A stretch of DNA of 64,000 nucleotides from Streptococcus gallinaceus (GTDB taxonomy: Bacteria; Bacillota; Bacilli; Lactobacillales; Streptococcaceae), in assembly GCF_024170225.1 (NCBI RefSeq), contig NZ_JALJXU010000005.1, forward strand, positions 62,001 to 126,000, written 5' to 3'. Under the pieces are notes generated by a model, which made no database searches, was not told the DNA's origin, and worked only from the letters and a program-made list of their open reading frames with translations. Both the position numbers and the translations under genes were made by a program. Positions 8,229 through 16,369 of the stretch are shown here, piece by piece (position 1 is the stretch's first letter; every line of letters begins with the position of its first letter).

Positions 8229-9218
8229 TTATTTGACGTTTGCTTTGTTGATCAAGTCAAACAAGTCTTTTTTAGAGTCATTTGGTACTTTACGTACATC
8301 GAATTGAACGCCGAGGTCACGCAATTTTTCAAAAGTTGCAACGTCTTCTTTGTCCATAGACAATACGTTGTTAACCATTGTTTTACCAGTAGAGTGTGCC
8401 ATTGAACCAACGTTCAATTCACCGATTTGAACACCACCTTCAATGGCTTCGAGAGCTTCTTGAGGTGTTTCAAACAAAATGAGTGCTTGTGTTTCGCCGA
8501 AACGAGGGTCCTTCGCAACTTCAATCAATTTCTTGATTGGAACAACGTTTGCTTTGACACCGTTTGGAGCTGCTTGTTTGATCAAGCCTTTACGCAATTC
8601 GTCTGCAGCTACTTTATCAGAAGCTACGATGATACGGTTTGCTTTTGAAGCAGGTGTCCAAGCTGTCGCAACTTGTCCGTGCAAGAGACGTGTGTCGATA
8701 CGAGCAAGATTGATTTTAAGCTTGCCATCACCGATAACAGTTCCTTCTGGAATCGCAGCTTGTTTCACTTGAGGTGCAGCAACAACGGGTGTTTCAACAA
8801 CTGGTTCCAATTCTTCAGGGAGCACTTTCACGCCATCGCGTGCTTCTTTGAGAATATTTGCAGCAACCTGTTCCGCACCTGCAGAAGCATCCATCATGCG
8901 TTCTGTGTAGGCTTGGATTAACATTGGTAGGTTGAGACCTGTAAGGATGACAATCTTGCGCTCTGGGCGTTCACCAGCAAGGCGACTTGCTTGGTTAAAT
9001 GGAGATCCACTCCAAAGATCGGCCAAGACCAAGACTTCGTCATCACCGTTAAATGCGTCAATAGCGGCGTTGAACTTAGCATAGAGGTCATCTGGTCCTT
9101 CACTTGGCATAAAAGTAACAACTTGTACTTTTTCTTGTTCGCCAAAGATCATGGAGCCAGACTGATGAATGCCAGCAGCAAACTCGCCATGACTTGCAAT
9201 AATGATTCCAATACTCAT
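8229..9218 (-). CDS. manL: PTS mannose transporter subunit IIAB
   Basis: 329-aa soluble fused IIA-IIB of the mannose PTS. IIA (about 1-130) has phospho-His10 in [10 protein letters not shown] Pro/Val-rich hinge runs from ~133 to 160. IIB (about 165-329) has phospho-His180 in [15 protein letters not shown]. It relays phosphate from HPr to the sugar bound by ManMN. First gene of manLMN, with AGGAGG 8 nt before the ATG. In streptococci ManL also acts in glucose-linked catabolite control. The promoter has a cre-like element between its -35 and -10 boxes. Confidence 0.96.
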   Translation of the reverse strand: MSIGIIIASHGEFAAGIHQSGSMIFGEQEKVQVVTFMPSEGPDDLYAKFNAAIDAFNGDDEVLVLADLWSGSPFNQASRLAGERPERKIVILTGLNLPMLIQAYTERMMDASAGAEQVAANILKEARDGVKVLPEELEPVVETPVVAAPQVKQAAIPEGTVIGDGKLKINLARIDTRLLHGQVATAWTPASKANRIIVASDKVAADELRKGLIKQAAPNGVKANVVPIKKLIEVAKDPRFGETQALILFETPQEALEAIEGGVQIGELNVGSMAHSTGKTMVNNVLSMDKEDVATFEKLRDLGVQFDVRKVPNDSKKDLFDLINKANVK

Positions 9219-9290
9219 TATTGATCCTCCTAAATATATTTGATTTGAAGAGTTAACTATAATAAAATTGTTCTCTTCTAAACATACATT

Positions 9291-9320
9291 ATTATAAACC
9301 GCTTACAGAGACTTTGTCAA
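9291..9320 (-). promoter_or_regulatory. manLMN promoter with internal cre-like site
   Basis: Minus strand: TTGACA (9320-9315), an 18-bp spacer and TATAAT (9296-9291). A cre-like 14-mer TGTAAGCGGTTTAT (9307-9294) fits 12 of 14 positions of TGWAANCGNTNWCA and sits between the two boxes, where CcpA binding would occlude polymerase. Confidence 0.8.
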
Positions 9321-9465
9321 TCCTTTATTATAGGAAAATGGAACCGGTATCAGAAAATGCATAGTTATACTTGTTAAATCATTAAGCAAAATTTAAGGAT
9401 ATATTATGGAAGATTTAAGGTAACTTCCGTATCATTGAAGCAACAAAAAAAGAAAGAGAAAAAAT

Positions 9466-10926
9466 ATGAAACCTAGTAAAATAAAGATGAAAACAAGTAT
9501 GGTTCTGTTGTTATCGACACTTGTCCTGACGGCATGTAGCCATGGTTCGGCTACGAGCAAGACCTCTTCGACGACAACTTCAAGTAGCGCCACAACGAGT
9601 CAATCGGCTGTAACAACGACGGATTATTTCAAAGAATCCGATTATGATACAAGTTACGATGAAAAAACGGCTTCTACCATTCAGTTATCTGGCTCAACTG
9701 CCAAGGTTTCTGGGGACGGTGTGAGTGTGTCAGGTTCTACGGTAACGATTGCATCGGAAGGAACCTACATTATTTCTGGTAGTTCTGAAAATGTGCAAAT
9801 TGTCGTGAAGGCGGCTGATACAGCCAAAGTCCATCTTGTCATAAAAGATGTTACGATGACGGGTGACAAGTCTCCTATCAAGGTGGAAGAAGCTGATAAG
9901 GTGACTATGACCTTGGCAAAAGACTCGAAAAATACCATTTCTGACACAGCCAACAACTCGGATGCAGACGCAGATGCGGCTATCTTTTCTGCAAGTGATT
10001 TGGTCATGAACGGAGAAGGAAGTCTGACTGTTAACGGTAAGTCTAAAAATGCGATCAAAGCCAATGACGATTTGCGTATCACAGGCGGGACTTACACGAT
10101 TTCAGCAGTGAAACACGGCTTCAATGTTAATGATGCACTCAATATCACCAATGCGACAGTAGAAGTAACTGCTTCAGAAGATGCACTTCATTCGGACAAT
10201 GATAAGGATACCAGTCTGGGCAATATCTACCTAAAAGATGCGACTATCACTGCTACAGCTGGAGATGATGGCATTCACGCTTCAAATAATCTAGTCATTG
10301 ACGGAGGAAAAGTAACAGTTGGTGATTCGAATGAAGGTTTGGAAGGTGCAGCTATCCATATTATTAGCGGGAAAATTGATGTAACAGCTAAGGATGATGG
10401 TATCAATGCAGCGAATTCCTCTAGAAACTCGGGTATTTACTTAACTATTGACGGCGGGACAATCAATGTGACAGCAGGTGGTGACGGATTGGACTCCAAC
10501 GGTGATTTGACGGTCAATGGCGGAACCTTATTTGTCAGCGGTGCCCCAGATAATGGCAATGGCGCGCTAGATTATGACGGCATCGGAAAAATTACTGGAG
10601 GAAATGTCTTTATCGTTGGTTCGGCTGGTATGGCCATGGGATTTGGAGAAGATTCTAGCCAGGCTTCTATCATGGCAAGCATCAGTGGCAAAGCTGGTTC
10701 GACCATTACAGTGAAAGATTCGTCCGGTAAGGTTTTGGCGACCTATACTGCGACACAAGTCTTTGAAACAGCGTTAGTCAGCTCCTCTGCCATCAAAGAG
10801 GGGGAAACCTATACGGTAGAAGTTGATGGACAATCCACTACAGCAACAGCTAGCCTAACGACTCAAACAGTTGGTGGCATGGGCGGGGGTCCTGGCGGCG
10901 GGGGTAGCCGACCTGGTCAACGGTAA
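9466..10926 (+). CDS. Lipoprotein with Cthe_2159-type carbohydrate-binding beta-helix domain
   Basis: 486 aa. It has a lipoprotein signal peptide with lipobox LTAC (Cys ~24), then a Ser/Thr-rich linker. The body (about 60-440) is a right-handed beta-helix of repeated short strands with recurring DDGI, GGDGLDS and NGGT turns, as in the Cthe_2159 family, whose founder binds cellulose-like polysaccharide and acidic sugars. The C-terminal tail is Gly-rich (MGGGPGGGGS). It is probably anchored outside the membrane. It is transcribed divergently from manLMN, with its own terminator. The upstream SD is weak, and an internal Met at codon 8 is an alternative start. The true ligand is unknown; sugar binding is inferred from family only. 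Confidence 0.8.
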   Translation: MKPSKIKMKTSMVLLLSTLVLTACSHGSATSKTSSTTTSSSATTSQSAVTTTDYFKESDYDTSYDEKTASTIQLSGSTAKVSGDGVSVSGSTVTIASEGTYIISGSSENVQIVVKAADTAKVHLVIKDVTMTGDKSPIKVEEADKVTMTLAKDSKNTISDTANNSDADADAAIFSASDLVMNGEGSLTVNGKSKNAIKANDDLRITGGTYTISAVKHGFNVNDALNITNATVEVTASEDALHSDNDKDTSLGNIYLKDATITATAGDDGIHASNNLVIDGGKVTVGDSNEGLEGAAIHIISGKIDVTAKDDGINAANSSRNSGIYLTIDGGTINVTAGGDGLDSNGDLTVNGGTLFVSGAPDNGNGALDYDGIGKITGGNVFIVGSAGMAMGFGEDSSQASIMASISGKAGSTITVKDSSGKVLATYTATQVFETALVSSSAIKEGETYTVEVDGQSTTATASLTTQTVGGMGGGPGGGGSRPGQR

Positions 10927-10930
10927 AATC

Positions 10931-10961
10931 AAAAAAACTCAGATGTCAATCTGAGTTTTTT
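10931..10961. terminator. Bidirectional terminator after the beta-helix lipoprotein gene
   Basis: Stem ACTCAGAT/ATCTGAGT (10937-10944 with 10949-10956) with A-run before and T-run after, between convergent genes. Confidence 0.92.
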
Positions 10962-10963
10962 AG

Positions 10964-11776
10964 TTATAAGAACAATCGCTCTAATTCTCGAGCAACGCCA
11001 TCTTGATCATTAGTGAATTCGGTCATGCGGTCAGCATGTGGGATGAGGGTATCGCTGGCATTTTTCATAGCATAGCCTGTTCTAGCTAATTGCAGCATTT
11101 GGACATCGTTGTGTTCGTCCCCAAAGGCGATAAGATCAGCAGCCTCCGCTTGATAATGGTCCAATAAATACTTTAGAGCAGACGCTTTAGTGACACCTTT
11201 GGCACAGGTTTCAAGAATGCTGAGCGGGCCACCCCAAGTGTTGATTTCGAGCTCGTTCTTGAACAAGGTACGCATCTCCTTGGCAAATTCATGGCGGTCC
11301 TCAGCGCGTGTATGCATGAGGATAGAATGCGGGTCGCTTGTAATCAATTCGGGCTTAATCAGTGTATCGGGTGTAATTTGTTCTACTCCCATTAAACTAG
11401 GGTGGATTTCGTTCAAGTGATCTTGGGTGATGAAAAATTTATTTTTGTATTCACCAGCGATGAAAATAGCCTGAAATTGTTCTTTGTATTTCAAAAAATC
11501 AATCAAGTATTGCTTATTAATCAGGATATTTTGCTCCCACTGCCATTTTTTCTCAGGAATGTGCACCAGGGAACCATTGAAGTTAATCATCGGGGTATCT
11601 AGGCCTAGTTGCTGGTAAAACTGATGCGCCATGCGGTAAGGGCGACCTGTTGCAATAATCACGGTGTGGCCAGCATTTTTTACGTTTTGAATGGTTTGAA
11701 TCGTGTAGTCACTTAGTTGACTTTGGTTATTGAGAAGAGTGCCATCTAAGTCCAAGGCAATCATTTTTTTCTTCAT
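10964..11776 (-). CDS. Cof-type HAD-IIB family sugar-phosphate phosphatase
   Basis: 270-aa haloacid dehalogenase superfamily hydrolase. Motif I DLDGTLL (nucleophile Asp ~9), motif II IIATGRPY (~41), a Lys before the C-terminal loop (CAKGVTKASAL) and motif III/IV IAFGDEHNDVQML (~217) are all present. The C2 cap domain lies between motifs II and III. Cytoplasmic; relatives dephosphorylate small sugar phosphates, FMN or pyridoxal phosphate. Monocistronic, with GGAGTTCCT before the ATG and a terminator shared with the preceding convergent gene. Substrate not predictable from sequence. Confidence 0.9.
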   Translation of the reverse strand: MKKKMIALDLDGTLLNNQSQLSDYTIQTIQNVKNAGHTVIIATGRPYRMAHQFYQQLGLDTPMINFNGSLVHIPEKKWQWEQNILINKQYLIDFLKYKEQFQAIFIAGEYKNKFFITQDHLNEIHPSLMGVEQITPDTLIKPELITSDPHSILMHTRAEDRHEFAKEMRTLFKNELEINTWGGPLSILETCAKGVTKASALKYLLDHYQAEAADLIAFGDEHNDVQMLQLARTGYAMKNASDTLIPHADRMTEFTNDQDGVARELERLFL

Positions 11777-11858
11777 TAGGAACTCCTTTAACTTTCCTAA
11801 CAGTATATCAAAAATCGTCTAAAATAGAAAGTAAATAAAAAAATATAGGGAATTATTG

Positions 11859-11906
11859 TTGAAAAAGTGAATTATTTAGAGTATAATTTAAATATCGTTC
11901 GTAAAT
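11859..11906 (+). promoter_or_regulatory. Promoter of the NCS2 permease, with possible PurBox in the leader
   Basis: TTGAAA (11859-11864), a 17-bp spacer and TATAAT (11882-11887). Just downstream, the minus strand of 11894-11906 reads ATTTACGAACGAT, matching 11 of 13 positions of the lactococcal PurBox AWWWCCGAACWWT. The promoter is convincing. The PurR site is tentative because its position, downstream of -10, is unusual for an activator site. Confidence 0.6.
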
Positions 11907-11925
11907 AAAGGAGATTTTTAGAAAA

Positions 11926-13374
11926 ATGGAACGTTTTTTTAAATTAAAAGAATACGGTACAACCGTATCTACTGAAATCATGGCAGGTTTGACAACTTTC
12001 TTTGCTATGAGTTATATCTTGTTTGTCAACCCATCTATCTTGGGTGCAGCAGGCATGCCAACAAAAGCTGTTTTCTTGGCCACTATTATCGCTTCAGTTA
12101 TTTCAACTATGTTCATGGGATTGTTTGCAAATGTACCTTACGCCCTTGCACCAGGTATGGGGCTGAATGCATTCTTCACCTATACAGTAGTTTTTGGTCT
12201 TGGCTTTACTTGGCAAGAAGCCTTGGCCATGGTTTTCCTCTGTGGTTTGTTTAATATTTTTATCACAGTGACCAAAGTCCGTAAAAGTATTATTAAGGCT
12301 ATTCCAATTAGCTTGCAACATGCTATCGGTGGTGGTATTGGTATTTTCGTAGCCTATCTTGGTTTTAAAAATGCGAATATTATCAATTTCTCAGCATCAG
12401 CTGGCGATATTGTTTCTATCAATGGTACGGCTCCTGCTTCAGCAGATTTGTCAAATGGTGTGACATCTGTTGCGGCGAACGGTGGAGTGGTTCCAGCTAT
12501 TTCTGCCTTTACTGATCCAGCAGTTCTTTTAGCTGTTATTGGCCTTCTTTTGACGGCAGTGTTGGTAATTAAAAATGTCCGTGGTGCCATTTTGATTGGG
12601 ATTGTAGCAACAACTTTGATTGGCATCCCTATGGGTGTTGTTGACTTGTCTGCTATCAGCTTTACAAATGACATGGGTTCAGCTTTTGGTGAATTGGGGA
12701 CAACCTTCCTCGCAGCCTTTGGCGGTATGAAGTCCCTCTTTAGCGACAGTAGCCGTTTGCCATTGGTACTCATGACCATCTTTGCCTTTAGTTTGTCAGA
12801 CACATTTGATACGCTTGGTACCTTTATCGGTACAGGTCGTCGTACAGGTATCTTCTCAGCAGAAGATGAAGCCGCTCTTGAAAATTCATCAGGTTTCTCT
12901 TCAAAAATGGACCGCGCTTTGTTTGCTGATGCCATCGGTACATCTATTGGAGCTTTGTTTGGTACGTCAAATACGACAACTTATGTCGAATCAGCTGCAG
13001 GGATTGCAGAGGGTGGTCGTACTGGTTTGACCGCTGTTTCAACAGCAGTCTGCTTCCTTCTTTCCATTCTTCTCTTGCCGCTTGTTGGGATTGTACCCGC
13101 AGCTGCTACAGCGCCAGCCTTGATTATCGTTGGGGTGATGATGGTGTCTTCTTTCCTTGATGTGGACTGGAGCAATTTCGAAGATGCGCTTCCGGCCTTC
13201 TTTGCAGCCTTCTTCATGGCACTTTGCTACTCTATTTCATACGGTATTGCTGCAGCGTTTATCTTCTATTGCTTGGTGAAAATTGTTAAGGGTCAAACAA
13301 AAGAAATCCATCCAATTTTATGGGCAGCAACTGCAATGTTTATTTTGAACTTTATTATCTTGGCCATTATTTAG
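11926..13374 (+). CDS. NCS2 (AzgA/PbuG-type) purine permease
   Basis: 482-aa polytopic membrane transporter for hypoxanthine, guanine or adenine with proton symport. Family features: N-terminal GLTTFFAMSYILFVNP, ALAPGMGLNAFF, the central LSDTFDTLGTFIGTG and the signature SAAGIAEGGRTGLTA, with about 12 hydrophobic segments. Length fits the AzgA/PbuG/PbuO branch. AAGGAG lies ~14 nt before the ATG. It is monocistronic between its own promoter and a terminator, and a possible PurBox in the leader agrees with a purine role. Exact base specificity cannot be read from sequence. Confidence 0.92.
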   Translation: MERFFKLKEYGTTVSTEIMAGLTTFFAMSYILFVNPSILGAAGMPTKAVFLATIIASVISTMFMGLFANVPYALAPGMGLNAFFTYTVVFGLGFTWQEALAMVFLCGLFNIFITVTKVRKSIIKAIPISLQHAIGGGIGIFVAYLGFKNANIINFSASAGDIVSINGTAPASADLSNGVTSVAANGGVVPAISAFTDPAVLLAVIGLLLTAVLVIKNVRGAILIGIVATTLIGIPMGVVDLSAISFTNDMGSAFGELGTTFLAAFGGMKSLFSDSSRLPLVLMTIFAFSLSDTFDTLGTFIGTGRRTGIFSAEDEAALENSSGFSSKMDRALFADAIGTSIGALFGTSNTTTYVESAAGIAEGGRTGLTAVSTAVCFLLSILLLPLVGIVPAAATAPALIIVGVMMVSSFLDVDWSNFEDALPAFFAAFFMALCYSISYGIAAAFIFYCLVKIVKGQTKEIHPILWAATAMFILNFIILAII

Positions 13375-13383
13375 TTTGGCTCT

Positions 13384-13411
13384 AAACCGTCGCTTGTCGA
13401 CGGTTTTTTCT
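13384..13411 (+). terminator. Terminator after the purine permease gene
   Basis: Stem AAACCGTCG/CGACGGTTT (13384-13392 with 13398-13406), a 5-nt loop and a T-run. Confidence 0.92.
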
Positions 13412-13423
13412 TTTGTGCAGAAA

Positions 13424-13452
13424 ATGACAAACAAGGTATTCTATGATATAAT
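13424..13452 (+). promoter_or_regulatory. tsaE promoter giving a (near-)leaderless mRNA
   Basis: ATGACA (13424-13429), a 17-bp spacer and TATAAT (13447-13452). The tsaE ATG begins at 13460, about where transcription should start (7 nt after the -10 box). No SD can fit upstream within the transcript. Confidence 0.75.
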
Positions 13453-13459
13453 ACGGTCT

Positions 13460-13900
13460 ATGTATAGCCAAAATGAAAGAGAACTAACAGCCATTGGTCA
13501 GCGATTAGGAAGTCTTTTGCAAGCTGGAGATGTTCTGGTCTTGTCAGGAGACTTGGGGGCGGGAAAAACGACGCTTACTAAGGGAATCGCGACTGGTCTG
13601 GAAATTAACCAAATGATTAAAAGTCCGACCTACACAATTGTGCGTGAATATGAAGGTCGTTTACCGCTCTATCACTTGGATGTTTACCGCATCGGTGATG
13701 ACCCAGATTCGATAGATTTGGACGATTTTTTGTACGGGGACGGTGTTACGGTTATCGAGTGGGGGGAACTGCTGGATGCTGCTGTCTTGTCAGATTATCT
13801 GACTGTTCGTATTGAGCGTAGCGGAGATGGACGTGAGCTGAGATTTGAAAGCCATGGAGCTCGTAGCCGAGTTTTAGCAGAGGAGCTGAACCATGGCTGA
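13460..13900 (+). CDS. tsaE: tRNA threonylcarbamoyladenosine biosynthesis ATPase TsaE
   Basis: 146-aa P-loop protein needed with TsaB and TsaD for the t6A37 modification of ANN-decoding tRNAs. Walker A SGDLGAGKTT (~29-38), SPTYTIV (~57) and the Walker B-like HLDVYRIG (~72) are present. I start it at the ATG of MYSQNERELT, which matches the usual N-terminus of the family. The 28 extra upstream codons overlap the promoter and preceding terminator. The start coincides with the predicted transcription start. It overlaps the following GNAT gene by 8 nt. Confidence 0.93.
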   Translation: MYSQNERELTAIGQRLGSLLQAGDVLVLSGDLGAGKTTLTKGIATGLEINQMIKSPTYTIVREYEGRLPLYHLDVYRIGDDPDSIDLDDFLYGDGVTVIEWGELLDAAVLSDYLTVRIERSGDGRELRFESHGARSRVLAEELNHG

Positions 13901-14414
13901 GCAGGAAGTTGTTTTTGAAGAGGCGCAAGTTGCGGATGCGCAGGCTTTTATTGACTTTATGCATCAGGTAGCGGATGAGACTGAGTTTTTAGATGTGAGT
14001 GGTGACGAATTTACCTTGTCACGTGAAGATGTTGAACCTATTTTTGCCTCTAATTTGGAAAGTCTAGACCAGCTTTGTCTTGTTGCGAAAATTGGTTCAG
14101 ACATCATTGGTTTAGCCAGTGTAAAGACGGAGAAACCGTATCGCATTGGTCATATTGGCACAGTCTTTTTAGCAGTGAAAAAAGCTTACTGGGGTTACGG
14201 CCTTGGCCGAACCTTGCTAGAAGAAGTGATCAAGTGGGCAGAGTTTAATCAGGTCTTGGGGCGTTTGTCCTTGACTGTTCAAGTGCGCAATGAGCGAGCC
14301 GTTCAACTCTATCAATCGCTTGGATTTGAGATTGAAGGAGTGCAAAAACGTGGAGCTCGCACGGACAAGGGAGAATGGTTAGACCTATATTACATGGGGA
14401 GAATGGTAGAGTAG
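13893..14414 (+). CDS. GNAT family N-acetyltransferase
   Basis: 173-aa acetyl-CoA-dependent acyltransferase. The acetyl-CoA loop is visible as AYWGYGLGRTLLEEV (~93-107), followed by LTVQVRNERAVQLYQSLGF (~128-146), typical of motif A/B. The acceptor is unknown; a small molecule or protein N-terminus is possible. It overlaps tsaE by 8 nt and is followed after 2 nt by the LCP gene. The same tsaE-GNAT-LCP trio is found in pneumococcus, which suggests a conserved operon rather than a functional pathway. Confidence 0.9.
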   Translation: MAEQEVVFEEAQVADAQAFIDFMHQVADETEFLDVSGDEFTLSREDVEPIFASNLESLDQLCLVAKIGSDIIGLASVKTEKPYRIGHIGTVFLAVKKAYWGYGLGRTLLEEVIKWAEFNQVLGRLSLTVQVRNERAVQLYQSLGFEIEGVQKRGARTDKGEWLDLYYMGRMVE

Positions 14415-14416
14415 AG

Positions 14417-15571
14417 ATGAAAATCGGAAAGAAAATTTTTTTAATGTTTCTAGCTCTTGTCTTTTTGACACTGGGAGCAGTGGGCACATATGGCTGGACC
14501 TTATACCAATCATCCACATCAGCAGCAAACAAAACCTATAACAACCTTGGTCGCAACATCGATGATAAGGTCATTGAAGCCACAAAACCATTGACCATTC
14601 TCTTGATGGGAGTGGACATGGATCAGGCAACTCGCGGTGGTGAGTGGGAAGGTGGCCGAAGTGACTCCATGATTTTGGTGACAGTCAATCCGAAAACGAA
14701 GACAACCACGATGATGAGTTTGACACGGGATATCATGGTTGAAATTGCAAATGCAGATGGCACATCCTACGGTAGTGCAGAAAAGTTGAACCATTCCTAT
14801 GCCTATGGACAGGCGCCGATGGCGATTGCGACGATTGAAAAAATGATGAATACGCATATTGATCGCTACATGGAAATCAATATGGATGGCCTTCGTAGTT
14901 TGGTAGACGCGGTTGGCGGTATTACAGTGAATAATACGCTTGGATTTACCATTTCAATCTCCGATACGGAGCCAGCTTATACTGCAACGGTAGACCCTGG
15001 GAAGCAACATATCAATGGTGAGCAAGCCCTTGTTTATTCACGGATGCGCTACCAAGATCCAGAAGGGGATTATGGTCGTCAAAAACGCCAACGTGAAGTA
15101 ATTAGCATCCTCCTTAATAAGTTACTGCAGCTAGATGGCATTACCCAATACCAAAAAATATTGGACGTATTGGCCAATAATATGCGAACGGATGTGAAAA
15201 TCAATTCTTCGACCATTCCAAGTCTCCTTGGTTACAAGGATTCATTGAAAAAAATTGAATCTTACCAGTTAACAGGTGAGGGACAAATGGTCAATGAGAT
15301 TTCTTACCAAATTCCAACGAGCGAGCACTTGCTTGAAATGCAAAATGTCATCAAGAAGTCGTTAGGCTTGGAACCTGCTACGGTATTGAAAACCAATGTC
15401 AAAGTTTATGAAAACCTCTTTGGTTATGCCAATCCGATTACAGTTGAAGATGCCTTTACAGGAGAAGTGACTCAGGGTACAGGTCAGACAACAACGACTA
15501 ACACAGAATCTACAGTGTCTACAGAGTCTACCTCGTATGGAACGAGCGAAAGCGATTCTACTTATCAATAA
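14417..15571 (+). CDS. LytR-CpsA-Psr (LCP) family wall-polymer ligase
   Basis: 384-aa membrane-anchored LCP phosphotransferase that attaches teichoic acid or capsule-type polymers to peptidoglycan. A short cytoplasmic N-terminus and one transmembrane helix (~6-28) precede the extracellular LCP domain (~65-250). Family residues: LLMGVD, GGRSDSMILV, LTRDIMV, KLNHSYAYG and the Arg-rich YSRMRYQDPEGDYGRQKRQRE. The C-terminal tail is Thr/Ser-rich. I start it at ATG 14417, because an upstream in-frame start lies inside the GNAT gene. In streptococci this gene is called lytR or brpA and affects envelope integrity and biofilm. Confidence 0.92.
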   Translation: MKIGKKIFLMFLALVFLTLGAVGTYGWTLYQSSTSAANKTYNNLGRNIDDKVIEATKPLTILLMGVDMDQATRGGEWEGGRSDSMILVTVNPKTKTTTMMSLTRDIMVEIANADGTSYGSAEKLNHSYAYGQAPMAIATIEKMMNTHIDRYMEINMDGLRSLVDAVGGITVNNTLGFTISISDTEPAYTATVDPGKQHINGEQALVYSRMRYQDPEGDYGRQKRQREVISILLNKLLQLDGITQYQKILDVLANNMRTDVKINSSTIPSLLGYKDSLKKIESYQLTGEGQMVNEISYQIPTSEHLLEMQNVIKKSLGLEPATVLKTNVKVYENLFGYANPITVEDAFTGEVTQGTGQTTTTNTESTVSTESTSYGTSESDSTYQ

Positions 15572-15611
15572 AAAAGAACCTAGGACCGAGGTCCTGGGCT
15601 CTTTATTTTTT
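15571..15611. terminator. Bidirectional terminator after the LCP gene
   Basis: AAAGAACCTAGGACC pairs with GGTCCTGGGCTCTTT across a GAG loop with G-U pairs, flanked by A and T runs, between convergent genes. Confidence 0.88.
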
Positions 15612-15893
15612 AGCATATTTTTCAGTGATTTTTTGAATTTCTTCTAGATTTCCTGCAATACTTTGCTGATAGGTTCTGAGTTTGTATTGCAAGTCTTCTG
15701 CCATTTCTTGCAGTGGTTCTTGGTAAGATTGGATGGTGGCAAGTTGCTGCTGAATAGTCTGGTAGCTCGCTTGACTTTTTTTCGCCAAATCAATTGTTTC
15801 AGATGTTTCTTGTACAATTTTTTCACGATTGTTGACCAGCCAGTAGCTAGCAAGGGCTGCACCACTAGCAGCTAGTAAATGAGATAATTTCAT
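15603..15893 (-). CDS. Small membrane-anchored coiled-coil protein of unknown function
   Basis: 96 aa. It starts with a short hydrophobic segment (HLLAASGAALASYWLV, ~4-19). The rest is a long, Gln/Glu/Lys-rich helical stretch with heptad-like spacing (about 25-96). That looks like a single N-terminal membrane anchor with a cytoplasmic coiled coil, broadly like YtxH-type small proteins. It starts 1 nt after the HIT gene stop, so translation is probably coupled. No known function recognised. Confidence 0.75.
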   Translation of the reverse strand: MKLSHLLAASGAALASYWLVNNREKIVQETSETIDLAKKSQASYQTIQQQLATIQSYQEPLQEMAEDLQYKLRTYQQSIAGNLEEIQKITEKYAKK

Positions 15894-15894
15894 A

Positions 15895-16308
15895 CTATTC
15901 TCCTAAGTAAAGTTCCTGAGCGAGTTGGGCCAGAGCTGGGAAATCAGGTTCATTAGCTGTAAAGCGAATGTCCAAGCCGTCCTCTTGGCTAAAGCGCGGT
16001 AGAAGATGGACATGGGTGTGAAAAACAGTTTGTCCCGCAACTTCTTCGTTATTGTTGAGGATATTGACGCCGGCTGCCCCTAGAGTCTGCTGAAGGTGAC
16101 GCGCAATTTTAGGAATACGAGCAAAGAGCTGGCTGCTGCTTTCGCTATCCATCTCAAGCATATTGCGGAAATGTTGTTTTGGCACCACCAAGGTGTGCCC
16201 CTTGGTAACCTGAGTGATATCGAGGAAGGCTAAAACCTGGTCATCTTCATAAACCTTTGATGAAGGGATTTCTCCTGCGATAATCTTACAAAAAATACAA
16301 TCTGACAT
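15895..16308 (-). CDS. hit: HIT family nucleotide-binding hydrolase (Hit-like)
   Basis: 137-aa histidine-triad protein. It has an N-terminal zinc-type CIFCKI motif, the GHTLVVPKQH strand and the triad HTHVHLLPR (~97-105). Homologues hydrolyse adenosine phosphoramidates and similar nucleotides. Transcribed divergently from ecsA and followed directly by the coiled-coil gene. This HIT/ecsAB arrangement recurs in Bacillus and Streptococcus. The length is normal for the family. Confidence 0.93.
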   Translation of the reverse strand: MSDCIFCKIIAGEIPSSKVYEDDQVLAFLDITQVTKGHTLVVPKQHFRNMLEMDSESSSQLFARIPKIARHLQQTLGAAGVNILNNNEEVAGQTVFHTHVHLLPRFSQEDGLDIRFTANEPDFPALAQLAQELYLGE

Positions 16309-16311
16309 AGT

Positions 16312-16342
16312 TTGAGCTTCCTTCTATAGTTTTTGTTATAAT
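16312..16342 (+). promoter_or_regulatory. Candidate ecsAB promoter in the hit-ecsA divergent region
   Basis: TATAAT (16337-16342) with a weak TTGAGC (16312-16317) at 19-bp spacing. An ATTATA on the opposite strand (16344-16349) may serve hit, but has no clear -35. Confidence 0.5.
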
Positions 16343-16369
16343 GATTATATCAAAAAATCGGAGAAAAGC

